Assembly (NCBI GenBank): GCA_028686345.1
Contig: JAQUCE010000013.1
Span: 1-64,000, forward strand
Reading direction: 5' to 3'
DNA length: 64,000 nucleotides
Origin: Kiritimatiellia bacterium
Lineage (GTDB): Bacteria > Verrucomicrobiota > Kiritimatiellia > RFP12 > UBA1067
Positions 10,253 to 21,588 of this stretch are shown piece after piece. A model generated the notes under the pieces. That model did no database searches, was not told the origin of the DNA, and saw only the letters and a list, made by a program, of their open reading frames with translations. The position numbers and the translations under genes are program-made. Each line of letters begins with the position of its first letter. Within the stretch, counting starts at the first letter, position 1.

Positions 10253-13200
10253 TTGCCTGAGAACGAATAGGTCTTCAGATACAGCTTGATGTCATGAACT
10301 TGATTCAGGAAGCGTGTTCTGGCGACCTCGTTGTTAGAGTGCAGCGATCCAGCCGGCACAATGATCCACCACTGGCTGTTCCAGACCGATCGTCCGATCA
10401 GGCGCGAGTTATAGCTCATCTGCTCCGGCGTGTAACCGCTGTCGTGGAAGGCGCGGATCGAAGGATATTTCCGGATCTTCCACATCTCGTTGCCGCAGAG
10501 GTTTTTAAGAACACTCCACTCCGGGGACTCCCATTGCGACTCTGCCAGCGGGTAAGGGAGCGGCAGTGCCTGGTCAACCACCTGCCAGCCGCGTGTGACG
10601 GCTGCCAGAGCACTCGACTGGATCGGCACCCGCATATAATCAAGACCTGCGGGCACGATATAGACCTGCGGGCGGTTGGCGAGCCCTGTGGAGGTATCGG
10701 AAGAGTAGCCCTCGAACCAGATGCCCACGCCGCGAACCTTGGTCGCGAAATAGGTGGAATCGAACGCATTGTCCCCTGCGTTCAAATCGTGGCCGAAGAA
10801 GTTCTTGCGGAAGGCGACCGTGCTCATGAAGGGGATCGCGAACCCCGGTTCCTCTACGGCCATGGGGGAGAAATGCAGGCAGTAACGCTGGAACTCAGGC
10901 ATTTCGAGCAGGTTGGAGCGCCAGCAGTTCTGCAGTGCGTCGCGCCAGCCGCTCTCGCCCGCGAGGGTGCGCGGCTGACGGAAGAGTTCGTGGCGCAGAC
11001 TGAAGCTGTCTGTTTCATTCTGAGGGTTATTAAAGTTTAACCGTCCTTTGAGCACATCCCAGTTGGCTGCCATGCGGAACATGATGTCCGCCAGCCCGGC
11101 GTCACCGTCCACGCCGCCTGGCAGCGGACTCTGCGGGCCACCGCCCGCGCCACGCGTGAAGCGACCCAGCGCACGGGCCCGGACAATCTGCGTCATGAAG
11201 TCGCGACCAGCGGTGTTCGCGTTGTCGGATTGCAGCAGTCCGGTCTCGTAGTCGTAGGCGCGTGCGGCCAGATAGCAGTAGCGCGCGGCGCTTTCGAAGC
11301 TCTCGTGGTAGCGCTGCAGCTCGTCGTTGCGCATGATCTGGTAGGTCATGTTGCGGTAGCGATGTGCGTTGAGGTCTGAGGACCACTGGCGGCGCAGCCG
11401 CTCCCGCTCGTTCTGCAGCTGATCGCCTTCGCTGTTCAGCATTGAGGCGCGCATGCGTGCGGCGGTGGCGGTGTTGAGCACGGCACTGCACCGCGCCAGA
11501 GCGGCGCGTGCTGTGGCGCTGGCGGCCTGGATCTCGCGGAACATCTGCTGGCGCTCGGGCGATCCGCGCGCATCGATCAGAGCCTGTTCGATCTGCTCGT
11601 CGATGCTGGCGATGGCTTTGTCGGCCGCCTCGATCGTCTGCTGCTGTTCGACGATCTGCTTCATGATCCCCTCCTGGACACCAGCCAGCAGCGTACGCAG
11701 CGCGGCGCGGCCAAGTGAGGTCAAATCATTGGAAAAACCAACCATTTTCGGAAAGGCCTCAACACCGGCATTCGTGATCAGATCTTTGAGTGTGGAGAGC
11801 TGCTCAATGGTGTAGATCACAGCCTGGGCGTTCTGCCGAGCCTGCTCGTAAAAGGCCTCGACCTCGCCGGCGGCGGCATCGTGCGGGATGCGGATGGCGA
11901 GATCGAACTCAAAGGCGCGCAGCCGCTCCATGGCATCGCGTACGCGGATCGTTTCAGCCAAGGCCTCTTCAAAGACGCCGTTCATGGCGTAGAGTTGGAT
12001 ACCGTATTCCAGATAAGCCAGCTCAATCTCGCCTTCGACCCGGCGCTGTCCTGTATAGGTGGGCGGCTTCTGCGGCAGACCGTACTCGCCGATATAGTAG
12101 TCAACGCTCTGCGGCAAGTTGGTGTAGCCTGTGACAAAGAAGGTGTAGCCCACAACCCCGTCCATTGTATCACCGCCCGGATTGACGATCACCACCGGCA
12201 TCTCTGGGATGTCGATGTTGATGTAATGCTCGAGCCCGAGATTGCCGATCTCTCCTTCGATCCAGTTCACGGCATCATCCCGCACATCACCCACAAAGCT
12301 GATGGCGCCCGCGACAATGTTGCCGAAAAAGCCGTAGTCAGGATTGGCCATGGCCGGATCGATCGGCATGGTCACTGTGCCGGTGATCTGCTCGTTGACG
12401 GAGCGGAAGTTGTCGACCAGTGCCGAGAAGTAGCGGCCGTTGACTGGGAGTGTGCTGCCGATAACATCCTGCAGATCCACATACATGAAGTGCAGGAGAT
12501 CGGGTCCGAGGTAGCCCTGCGGATAGAGTCGGCCCGGGCCGATGTCATCCTCGTAGGGTGTGCCGTAGATCTCGATCAGACGGCGGTTGATGGCTGCCTC
12601 CTCGTCATCGACCATGGTGTCAAAGTCGCGCGACTCATTCTGATCACGCAGCGCGTTACTCAGGCTCTTGACGCGGAAGAAGACCTCAGCCGCGTTGCTC
12701 AGGGCGCGCCCGGCGCGGGCATAGATCTGCTCGAAGTGCGTTTTACCCTGGTCGATCTCGGAGGGGGAGATGTCGAAGGGAATGGCGTGGTCAGCCAACC
12801 CGAGGGGGTTGAGGCCGCTGTCGGCGCGGTCGGCGTTGCGCTGGATGCGGCGCGCGATATCGGCGATCTCGCCCAACTCCGGGGTGTTTTCGCGGTCGAT
12901 GATGCGGATGCCGGTCTCGTCGGAGCGGCGCGACGGCAGCAGCGAGTTAACGGTCAGCCAGTTGTAGTAGGCACCGAGGTGGCCGCGTGTGGCCCATTCA
13001 TCTACGCCCCAGTCGCGAGCCTTGACATTCTTTTCGATCTGCTCCTGACGATAGGGGAAGCGGCCATCTTCGGCATAGAGCCAGGTGTCGGCATCCCCAT
13101 GCGTGTAGCGTTCGCGGTGGGTCAGGGCCGTGATCCGTTCGGCCGCACGGGCCTGGGCAGTTGCGGCAGCGGCAAAACGCTTCTCATGGAAGTAGGAGAG

Positions 13201-15417
13201 CGTGATCTCGGTGTCGCCCGCCAGAATGCCTTCGACCTGCGGCAGCCAGCCGAAGTTCGGGTGGCGCAGCAGATAGTAGTAGCCCTTGACTGCGCTGAGA
13301 TAGTGGCCGTATGCATCGCCGTGACCTTGCGGATAGAGTGCTACGGCATCCTCGACATCGAGGCTGCCATCCTTGTTGCCTTTGAGGTCAGAGATGCCAT
13401 AGTTGAGCACATAGGCAACTTGTCCGCCCATGATATCGTGCGTGAAGTTCCAGGCCAGCCGGTTGAAGAGCGGCCAGCGCAGTGGTGCCACGTTCTGGTC
13501 GGGCAGCATCGTGTACTCCCAGGACAGGTCGCGACCGCGCAGCAGGGTGAGCTCCTCATCGAGCAGGTTGCGGCTCTGATTCTGGAAGCAGAAGATGGAG
13601 CTTTCAGCGAAGTCATCCACCGGCGACTGGGCACCCAGATCTACAGTGGGGTTCATAGCATCGGCCAGCGCCTCGTTGCCGAGCACCATATACAACTCGT
13701 TGATGCGGCCGGCGGCCATCAGCAGGGCCAGCGAGAGCGACTTTGTGGCCTCTTTATCGGCGTCGATCGAGAGTTTACGCGCTTCGCGCAGCAGGGTCTC
13801 ATAGATCGGAATCAGCCCGTAGTCATTGAGTGCTTCCTGGTTGAGCGGCACATTGCCGTTATAGGATGATCCGGCCTGCTGCAACATGGAGAGTTCGGTG
13901 TTGAGCGCCACGTTCATGTAGTCGCGGATGCGCTGTTCAAATGGATTGATGGCCTTGAGCACGCGCTTGATCCACCCCTCTGCGAGCACCGGCTGCGTGT
14001 AGCTCGACCAGACGTTCGTGCCGATCACCATATCCGTGTCGAGTGGACGGTAGCGGCAGCGCACATAGTGGTCCGAGAGGCCGAAGACGCCGGCGTCGCC
14101 GATCGTGGCGTAGTCCTTGAGCGGAATTTCCGGCTTGGTGTTCGGCAGATAAAACCACTTGTTCGAATTATTCATCTCCGGGAAGTGTCCGTTGTCCGGA
14201 TCGCCGTACTGCCACTCAAATTCCCAGCGACCGGTATTGCCGCCGAAATCGGCGGTGTACTTGAGGTTCATCTGCTTGTCGAGCGGGTTGGAGGAGTAGA
14301 TCGGGTCCAGCATGCCCTGATAGAGTTCCGGCACAACCTCGATGATTTGCAGGAAAATGCTCTCGGAGGGCGCGACCATGTTGCGGTTGGTGCTGTTGTT
14401 AAAGGCAATTGTCACATAGCCGGCACCGCGTCCGTCGGTGGCCAGCGCCAGCGAGTCAAAGGGTGTGCTGTCATCTGTCAGCCGGAGCACCGGCAAAGGT
14501 TGCAACGCATTCAGTGCGCCTTTCCAGGTTTCGTCGTTGCCGCCGGTCACAATCTCCGGATCAATCGCGGCATTGAACAGGCGCGCGTCGAGCACGTTGA
14601 GCAGCAGGTAGTCATACTCATCGGTGCGGTCGATGAACGTGCCGGTCAGCTGAATTGCTTCACCGGGGGCGGCGCGCGGATTCCAGTAGAGGCGCTCGCG
14701 CAGCAGGGGCGAGAGTTCAGAGAAGAAGGTGTAGCCGGTTTTCGTGTCGCGGTAGCTCCTGAGCGGCAGGTCACCGGGCTCCTTGCCCTCGACAAAATCG
14801 GTCTTGCGCGCCACTGTGGGATCAATCAGATGGACACTGGGCTGTTCTGTCAAACCGTGCGGGTTGTGGCGCTCGGACTGCTGGTAGAGGATACCCACGC
14901 TAAGCTGGCCGCGGATCGCGGGCAGGCCGTTTTTAGGATTGGTCAGGGTGTCGCCGACAAAGAGCTTGGGTGTGTCGCGCGGCCACAGCGCATGGAAGGT
15001 ATAGTTGATCGGCGTGGCGGAGGGGTTGGTCGGAGGGCCGGAGGGATCCGAAGTAGGGCGTATTGGCCAGCCAATGCCGCGTCCGATGTAGTTCGAAAGC
15101 CATGCGGTGCGGGTGCCCGCCGCGGGCGGCACGGCCATCCCGGGGAAGTCGAAGAAGGGCTGGTTGGGATAGGAGAAGTCGAAGACATAGTCAGCATGGC
15201 CGCCGTCATCGCCGGCCTGGTGGGCCCAGAACCAATCTTTACGGTCGCGGAAACAGGTGGAGTTGCCCTGCAATGTGGGGCCGTCGATGAAGGTGTGCCA
15301 GTTGGCGGGCTGCAGCCGGGCGATGGGATCCGGGGCCTGGACATCTGACCGGCCTCCATAAAGGAGGAGAAGCGGTACATGTCGTTCTCTGGAACCACCT
15401 GAAAGGCCTTCATGCAA
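10249..15417 (-). CDS. giant secreted protein, downstream segment of a frameshifted gene
   Basis: 1722-aa ORF; no signal peptide; continues the protein of the upstream ORF in another frame; 4-bp overlap (10249-10252) with the 2399-aa ORF. Confidence 0.7.
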   Translation of the reverse strand: MHEGLSGGSRERHVPLLLLYGGRSDVQAPDPIARLQPANWHTFIDGPTLQGNSTCFRDRKDWFWAHQAGDDGGHADYVFDFSYPNQPFFDFPGMAVPPAAGTRTAWLSNYIGRGIGWPIRPTSDPSGPPTNPSATPINYTFHALWPRDTPKLFVGDTLTNPKNGLPAIRGQLSVGILYQQSERHNPHGLTEQPSVHLIDPTVARKTDFVEGKEPGDLPLRSYRDTKTGYTFFSELSPLLRERLYWNPRAAPGEAIQLTGTFIDRTDEYDYLLLNVLDARLFNAAIDPEIVTGGNDETWKGALNALQPLPVLRLTDDSTPFDSLALATDGRGAGYVTIAFNNSTNRNMVAPSESIFLQIIEVVPELYQGMLDPIYSSNPLDKQMNLKYTADFGGNTGRWEFEWQYGDPDNGHFPEMNNSNKWFYLPNTKPEIPLKDYATIGDAGVFGLSDHYVRCRYRPLDTDMVIGTNVWSSYTQPVLAEGWIKRVLKAINPFEQRIRDYMNVALNTELSMLQQAGSSYNGNVPLNQEALNDYGLIPIYETLLREARKLSIDADKEATKSLSLALLMAAGRINELYMVLGNEALADAMNPTVDLGAQSPVDDFAESSIFCFQNQSRNLLDEELTLLRGRDLSWEYTMLPDQNVAPLRWPLFNRLAWNFTHDIMGGQVAYVLNYGISDLKGNKDGSLDVEDAVALYPQGHGDAYGHYLSAVKGYYYLLRHPNFGWLPQVEGILAGDTEITLSYFHEKRFAAAATAQARAAERITALTHRERYTHGDADTWLYAEDGRFPYRQEQIEKNVKARDWGVDEWATRGHLGAYYNWLTVNSLLPSRRSDETGIRIIDRENTPELGEIADIARRIQRNADRADSGLNPLGLADHAIPFDISPSEIDQGKTHFEQIYARAGRALSNAAEVFFRVKSLSNALRDQNESRDFDTMVDDEEAAINRRLIEIYGTPYEDDIGPGRLYPQGYLGPDLLHFMYVDLQDVIGSTLPVNGRYFSALVDNFRSVNEQITGTVTMPIDPAMANPDYGFFGNIVAGAISFVGDVRDDAVNWIEGEIGNLGLEHYINIDIPEMPVVIVNPGGDTMDGVVGYTFFVTGYTNLPQSVDYYIGEYGLPQKPPTYTGQRRVEGEIELAYLEYGIQLYAMNGVFEEALAETIRVRDAMERLRAFEFDLAIRIPHDAAAGEVEAFYEQARQNAQAVIYTIEQLSTLKDLITNAGVEAFPKMVGFSNDLTSLGRAALRTLLAGVQEGIMKQIVEQQQTIEAADKAIASIDEQIEQALIDARGSPERQQMFREIQAASATARAALARCSAVLNTATAARMRASMLNSEGDQLQNERERLRRQWSSDLNAHRYRNMTYQIMRNDELQRYHESFESAARYCYLAARAYDYETGLLQSDNANTAGRDFMTQIVRARALGRFTRGAGGGPQSPLPGGVDGDAGLADIMFRMAANWDVLKGRLNFNNPQNETDSFSLRHELFRQPRTLAGESGWRDALQNCWRSNLLEMPEFQRYCLHFSPMAVEEPGFAIPFMSTVAFRKNFFGHDLNAGDNAFDSTYFATKVRGVGIWFEGYSSDTSTGLANRPQVYIVPAGLDYMRVPIQSSALAAVTRGWQVVDQALPLPYPLAESQWESPEWSVLKNLCGNEMWKIRKYPSIRAFHDSGYTPEQMSYNSRLIGRSVWNSQWWIIVPAGSLHSNNEVARTRFLNQVHDIKLYLKTYSFSGN

Positions 15418-18125
15418 CGGCGCCCGGTATCGGCATCACGGTATTCGACCAGAACGAAGGGTTCGGATGTATAGGCGTCCGGGTCATCGGCGTCGTTCTG
15501 ATTGAGATCAGCGCGCAGGGCATAGGCGATGCCGTTGACAATCAGGGCGTGCTCCTCATTCGGGTTGTAGCCATCGAGGTTCCGGTCGGGCTGGCGATAG
15601 AGGTCTACGGTCGAAAAGACCATGCCGGGCACACGCCGCGGAAAGGCGTAGGACATTGTGGGGCTTCGCGACATCCCGCCTGCAATAAAGGGGAGGTGAT
15701 GATCATTTCCTGAGTTGTCCGTGATCCAATTCTCGTAGCGGTAGTCGTACGACTGCGTAACGGGATTCCAAACCGGCACCTCATCATACTCAGCGATCAA
15801 GTGCTCGTTTGGTTTGGGAATCTCCAGATAGCGGTGATCGCGGATCTCCTGCCAGGAGCGGGTCGACGACCAGAGGCGCACGCCGTGGAAAGCGCCGCTG
15901 AAGCCAGCGAACCAGGTCACGATGTCGCCCGTGAAATTGACGCTTGGAAAAGGCGTTACGAATGTGCCAGCCAGTTGCCCGTTAATGAAGAAGACACTGT
16001 TGCTGTTAACATCCCAGGAGAGGGCGATGTGCTGCCAGACTCGCGAGTGGTTGCTGTTGTAAAAAGAGGGATAGTCGTTTGGGAAGCGCGGCAGATCCGT
16101 GAGTTTACTGTTGTTGATCTTCAGATAGCCGTCGTCAACTCCCACAGAGAAGAGGAGGTTGGTGGCGGTGCCGTCAGGGGAAGGGCGCGAGAACTGCGCC
16201 AAGGTGAAGTTGTTCATGCCAGCCAACCACGCCTCAATCGTCACGTTGCCGCAGTTGCGCGCTCCGTTGAAGAGCGGCACCTGCAAGCCCGCACTGAGCG
16301 GGGCCTGCGGGACTGAGACGCCTGGCCCCGCGACACACTCCGCGAAGTCATTGATCGAGCCACCCGTGCTACCTTTGCCTGAAGCCAGCACAATCTGCAT
16401 CGGCAGGTCGTTCCAGCCGTTACCGGCCTGTGGAAAAGACGCGCGGTAACGGGCGGGAAAGGCCGGGATGAAAATCGGATTGGGCAGGGGCTGGATGTAG
16501 GAATCATCGGCAGAGGGCGGGTTGTTCAGGCGACAAGGCGTGGACCAGGTGATGTTCAGCAAGCCCTCGTTAACTGCGAAAATGATTGAATCCAATGCGT
16601 TGGTGGGCGTGTACGTCGCGGGATAGTTGTAGGTGTTGATGTTGTAGGGATTGCGTACCGGCGCGGCCGGGGCATCAGGGTCTTGGGCGCGCATCCAGCC
16701 GGGATAGAAGAAGCCGGTAGATCCGTCGGGCTGGCTGGCGAAGGCGGGGACGATCTCCTCGGCCACAGTGACGGGCTGCTCGGAGCCCTCGACCGGCAGG
16801 GTGAAGTAGAGGGTGTTGTTGTTATGCACTGAGTGGAAGGGCTGGAACCAGACCAGATCGCCGCTGGTGAATTTAATCAGCGAGAAGCCGCTCGCACTGT
16901 CACCGCCGATGGTTGAATAGAAGGCGCCGTTCTCGACGATCATGTGGTTGGCCGGCACCTGATAGGGCATGGCCGCCACCGAGAGGGTTGAGGGAAACAG
17001 TACCTTGGGTTCAGGCAGGGCGCCGTTGCCGACGCCGGAGGGGTGGCGTGCGAAAAGCTGGGTGCGATCCGGGTGCCATGTCGCTTTGTAGATATCAACT
17101 TCAAAGGGCCACAGCACGTCCAGCTCTTCGCGTGCCTGCCAGTAGACCTCGATCTTCCAGGGCTTGTCGGTGGTGTCGCGGATGGCCCAGAGCCAGTCCC
17201 GCTGCAGACCGGCGCTATGCTGGTAAACGTAGATCTCGCCGCCGCCGGTCTCGTCGGTCATGCCGCGGGTGACCATTGGAAAGAGCTGCTCGGTCTGGCG
17301 GGTCACCGGGAGCAGCCGTCCGCCGATTGCGACCTCGATGCGGGTTGACATCGGCTCCATGACATTCACGATTTCGTGGGCGATAAACTCGCGTTTGGCG
17401 GTTAGTTCGTCCCAGCGTGAATAGACCAGCAGAAAGTGTCCGTTCGCGCCACTGAAGGCCTGCAACTCGGTGCCGGTCATGCGCACATCGCCCACAAAGC
17501 CGCTAGCTTTGTTATAGACTCCAATCGCAGTGTTGCCGAAGATGTCCACCCGGTAGTTATTGCTAAAGTGGATGGTTGGTCCTGCATTCTGAAGCGGCAG
17601 GATGTCGCTTGATGTGTCGCTCGGACGCTGGTGGGTCCAGTAGAGGCGTACTGGACGCTTGACAGGCGAGAAGGAGACTGTGTGGAAGGTGGTGACCGTG
17701 CCGCCTGCGGCGAGCGTCCATTCGACCTCGATCACGCCGATACCCGAGGCGATCAGGATCTGGGCGTAGTCCAGCCAGACTGCGGAGCCGCTGCCCGGCG
17801 AGGTCGCCACAGTCGGCGCAATGTTGGGGTTGGCGCCAACAGGAGGAGTGATCGTCTGGCCGAGAAAGGTGTCGGAGGCTTGGAGCGCGACACCCTGGCC
17901 CAAGGTGGTCTGGAAATGCGCGGTGCCGGTTGCATTGAGATTCGGCGCATGTAACCCGCTGCCCGGTCCAAGCGTGGCCGGGTTGTCGATTTCACCAGGG
18001 TTCCGCTGGACGGAATTCTGGTTTACCGGTGTTAATATGTCGATCTGTGCGCGTGCGCTGATCAAGCCAAGCAAGAGCAGCGACGCGCTGATCGCCAAGA
18101 AATATCTGTTAAACGCCATCTGCAT
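15340..18125 (-). CDS. giant secreted protein, upstream segment (signal peptide, LamG-like domain)
   Basis: ORF 14943..18155; MQMAFNRYFLAISASLLLLGLISARAQ signal; LamG-like VTIEAWLAGMNNFTLAQF...; becomes Pro/Ser-rich nonsense after ~15340. Confidence 0.65.
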
Positions 18126-18191
18126 AGTTGCCTCCTTCGATCCAGAGAGGTGCATTATTTTGGGGACAACAAGGTTGACCGGCCAAGCCGT

Positions 18192-19445
18192 TCAACCTTG
18201 TTGTGTAACTGTGCGTGAATCATCGATCATATGCTTATTGATGAACAAGATTGTGACACTGTAGACGGCATTGCCCGTGGTAGGCGAGCGAGTGACTTGT
18301 AACTGCCATTTGCCATCGCTATAGAAAATCGTCTCAAGCTTATGCGTCGTGAAGGTTGTGTTCACACTCCAGCCCACAACCATGGCTGAGTAGTCGCTCA
18401 CAGTCATGGGTGTGGGGTCGCTCTCCGAACGAGTCAAGGCGAACGTCTTGCTGGTAGCGCCGGCGGCGACGGTGACCGTGTAACTCCGCACGGTAAAGGG
18501 TTTTTCGCCTACAAGGTTATAGTCGGGTGTATTCCAAAGCAAGGGGCCTCGTCCGGCGATTTGGCTTCCCGAAAGCATCAGTGGACGGCTGGTCGTACCG
18601 ACCCTTGTGCCGTCGTTGCCCGCGCCGCTGATATTCACGTTTCCGCTCATGTTGATTGTGGCGTTATTGCCGCCCATAGTGATATTGCCCGCCCCGCTGT
18701 TGACTGCGAAGTTGCCTGCGCCGGCTGTGAAAGACTGGGTCGGGGAACTCACGATCAACTGGCCCGATGTGACGCGCGTGATCGCACTTTGCAGCTTTGT
18801 TTCACCGGTGCCGGAGACGCCGATGTCGAGGTAGGGCGCCGAGCCTTGCATGTAGGTTCGGAGGGCGATGGAGGATGGAGCGGCTGGATTGTATCCGGCC
18901 TCGAACGCGCCGCCGACCTTAAACGCGGCATAGGCTTGATTGGCGTATTCAGCGCTCTGTGCGCGGAAGGCGTAGGGCGCGGCCAGCAGGTTCTGCCGAG
19001 GAGTGATCTCTGAGCCGTAGATCAGTTGGCCGGCTACCCCCGCCACTGGTGTCACACCCAGAAAAAGGGTGTTCTTCTGCTCCGACGGGATCGCAGGGTC
19101 GGGCCAGAGTGCCCGCCAGAGTGCGTCGTGCGCATAGGTTGGAGCCGGAATAACCGCAACGCCGGCCGCCCCGCCCAGCATGAGGTTGAAGTAGCCGCCT
19201 TTTACGTATGTGACATACTGGCCGCCCCAGATCGCCGTTCCTGCAGTGGATACCCGGTAGAGCCTGATCGCCAGCGTATAGGCACCGTCCGTAACCAGAT
19301 TGCCGTCAGTCTTGACCAGCTTGCCCTGGTAGTTGATCTGCCCCGGGGTGTGCTGCACAGCGCTGGTCGGCGCGGCGGCAAAGGCACTGAATGTCCCGAC
19401 AGAAAGTGCCCCGGTCATGAACATCAAGATGAGCTGCTTTTTCAT
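18192..19445 (-). CDS. secreted protein of the INYQGKLV / tail-fibre-like type
   Basis: 417 aa; signal peptide; QINYQGKLVKTDGNLVTDGAYTLAIRLYRVSTAGTAIWGG. Confidence 0.65.
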   Translation of the reverse strand: MKKQLILMFMTGALSVGTFSAFAAAPTSAVQHTPGQINYQGKLVKTDGNLVTDGAYTLAIRLYRVSTAGTAIWGGQYVTYVKGGYFNLMLGGAAGVAVIPAPTYAHDALWRALWPDPAIPSEQKNTLFLGVTPVAGVAGQLIYGSEITPRQNLLAAPYAFRAQSAEYANQAYAAFKVGGAFEAGYNPAAPSSIALRTYMQGSAPYLDIGVSGTGETKLQSAITRVTSGQLIVSSPTQSFTAGAGNFAVNSGAGNITMGGNNATINMSGNVNISGAGNDGTRVGTTSRPLMLSGSQIAGRGPLLWNTPDYNLVGEKPFTVRSYTVTVAAGATSKTFALTRSESDPTPMTVSDYSAMVVGWSVNTTFTTHKLETIFYSDGKWQLQVTRSPTTGNAVYSVTILFINKHMIDDSRTVTQQG

Positions 19446-19500
19446 AACTTAACTCCTTTTTGCCGCAGTGTTAAGGGCGTTGCGGTACCGCCTTGTTTCT

Positions 19501-19627
19501 CAATCATCCACCGCATAGCGGCGGATATACTTCGCAATCATCCACCGCATAGCGGCGGATATACTTCGCAATCATCCACCGCATAGCGGCGGATATACTT
19601 CTCAATCATCCACCGCATAGCGGTGGA
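19501..19627. repeat. 34-bp tandem repeat, ~3.8 copies, each with palindromic core ccgcatagcgg
   Basis: caatcatccaccgcatagcggcggatatacttcg repeated from 19501, 19535, 19569, 19603; same core as 2926-2986. Confidence 0.9.
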
Positions 19628-19827
19628 CGTTAATTGCATTCCACTCCGACAAAGTTTGCGACTTATGTTGCGCTTGCGCCAACCCTCGTCTCCATCGTCA
19701 GCCCTGATCACCACTGCTTGATTTGGATTGCGATTAGGAATCCTAAACACCTACAGTCTAAACACCTAACAGCCTATGCCTTCTACAGGAAGCTAATTGT
19801 GCTCCAGCCAATACCCCGCGATATTGG

Positions 19828-21588
19828 CTAGGGCGCACTGAGATACAAAATTGTCGGCGTATCCGCGATCTTCACCAGCCGGAAGGCGCCACGCGCCAGG
19901 ATCGGGTTCCCCGGCTCGTTCAGGCCCAGAACGTTCTCCTCGTAGATGCCGCCGGTCACATCGACATTCCAGGCGGGATTGGAGCCGAACGGGTCGGAGG
20001 CCGCGAAGTGCAGTTTAACCACGCGTGCCACGCTCCAGAACTCGTAATCGCCTTTGCCCGAGGAGCCGTCGTTGTCCTTCAGAGAGCTCCCGTTGTTGAT
20101 GATTTCGCGGTTGTCATGGTCGGCATGGAAGGCGTGAACAAAGGGGTTGACGCGGTTGGTGTAACTTTGTGTAAAGGTGCAGGAGAGCATTCCACCGGCT
20201 GCGGCGAAGCCGTTGCTGACCACCTGCAGGGTTTGCGGCTCGCCGAAAAAAGGAAAGTTGGCCGAGCTGATGCGGCGGATCGCGGCCGCAGGGTTCTGAG
20301 CCCTGAAGCTGACTGCCGTGTCGCGGCTGGCCAGCAAGGTAGTGGTGCCGGAAAGGGTGGCGACAAAGACCTCCTTGAGCAGCCGGTGGATGCCGTAGCC
20401 ATCGACATGTACGATCACGCGGAAACCGAAGGGGTGAGGCGCATCCTGTAAAAGATTTTCATCCCAATCACCAATTGAGGAGGATAGCATTTTGGCGCGG
20501 TTCACCTGGTCCAGCACAGCCTGCCCCACCCAGAGTCCGGTTGGCTGAATCTGCTGAGCCAGGTCGCCTGCCGCGCGCAAGCCCACATAGTAGATTGCGC
20601 GCCCCTGGGTCAGGGAAGGAACGTTGTCCGCGCTGCCCTGGTCTGAGATGGCGAGAATGCTCTGGTAGGCATCCGCTGAGTTCGGCATGGCGGAGATCTG
20701 CGGCAGCAGCTTCAACTCCAGGGTGGCGTTGGCGGCAATGTTCGTGCTCCAGGGGAAGGTTACCGGCTGATAGATTTCACGCGGATAACCTAGACTCCAA
20801 TCCGAGGCAGAGAGCAGCAGAGCCACTGCTCCGGCCAAACCGCCTTGGCCTGCGGGCGGCTGTTCGGAGTTGGCACTGGCAATACGCACCGTACGCGCCA
20901 CATTGGCATTATTGCGGATGCGCAGTGTGCGCGGCACAGCGGTTGTGAAGGCGACGACTCCGCCCGGTGAGTCGATAGACACATTAAATGGACCGGTGTA
21001 TTCGGCGGTGCCGTTGCCGATGGTCGATACCCAGAGCGCCTGGCCTGGTCGGGGCTTGTAGGTGCCGGGCCGCATAACAGTCGAGCCGCTGGTTGTGACC
21101 GAGGCATAGGGAAAGGTATTCGTCAGACTACCGAAAAACGCGAAGTACTCGTTCATCTGCACATTGTCAGGCAAGGGCACATTCATGCCGACCAGGTTGG
21201 GTTTGCCCAGCCAGAGTGAGGCTGAGGGCAGCACCGGGGTGCCTTTGATTGACAAGGTGACAGCTTCGGCGGCCTTGATCAGGTAGCACTCGCCGCCAAT
21301 CATACGGTAGAAGGTGCTGGCAGCAGGGTCGGCGGCATACCAGTTACGCATATCCGGGGCGGGCGGCATGAGACCGAGCATTGAGACATCCCGGCACCAC
21401 CAGCTTACGACCGTGACTGGCTGGCCCGCGAAGAGAGCGTCGCAGCTGTCGTCAACTGGTTGAACCTTAAGATGAACCGCGTTCCACCCGGCAATCAGCG
21501 GTATTGATTGTGACATCCACTGCGCATGTGCCGACATGGTCAGAAACACAAGCACTCCGCAACTCAGTTTCCTCATAGCCACCTCCAT
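19828..21588 (-). CDS. secreted hypothetical protein
   Basis: 586 aa, signal peptide MRKLSCGVLVFLTMSAHAQ. Confidence 0.65.
   Translation of the reverse strand: MEVAMRKLSCGVLVFLTMSAHAQWMSQSIPLIAGWNAVHLKVQPVDDSCDALFAGQPVTVVSWWCRDVSMLGLMPPAPDMRNWYAADPAASTFYRMIGGECYLIKAAEAVTLSIKGTPVLPSASLWLGKPNLVGMNVPLPDNVQMNEYFAFFGSLTNTFPYASVTTSGSTVMRPGTYKPRPGQALWVSTIGNGTAEYTGPFNVSIDSPGGVVAFTTAVPRTLRIRNNANVARTVRIASANSEQPPAGQGGLAGAVALLLSASDWSLGYPREIYQPVTFPWSTNIAANATLELKLLPQISAMPNSADAYQSILAISDQGSADNVPSLTQGRAIYYVGLRAAGDLAQQIQPTGLWVGQAVLDQVNRAKMLSSSIGDWDENLLQDAPHPFGFRVIVHVDGYGIHRLLKEVFVATLSGTTTLLASRDTAVSFRAQNPAAAIRRISSANFPFFGEPQTLQVVSNGFAAAGGMLSCTFTQSYTNRVNPFVHAFHADHDNREIINNGSSLKDNDGSSGKGDYEFWSVARVVKLHFAASDPFGSNPAWNVDVTGGIYEENVLGLNEPGNPILARGAFRLVKIADTPTILYLSAP

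Noticed and set aside
11881-13869. 662-aa plus-strand ORF (and 14068-15348, 426 aa) antisense to the giant secreted protein gene
   Set aside because: Shadow ORFs in GC-rich coding DNA; translation lacks domain-like composition, and the minus strand has better gene structure. No RBS support.
19501-19627. 34-bp repeats considered as a CRISPR array
   Set aside because: Units are directly contiguous with no spacers; palindromic tandem repeat instead.
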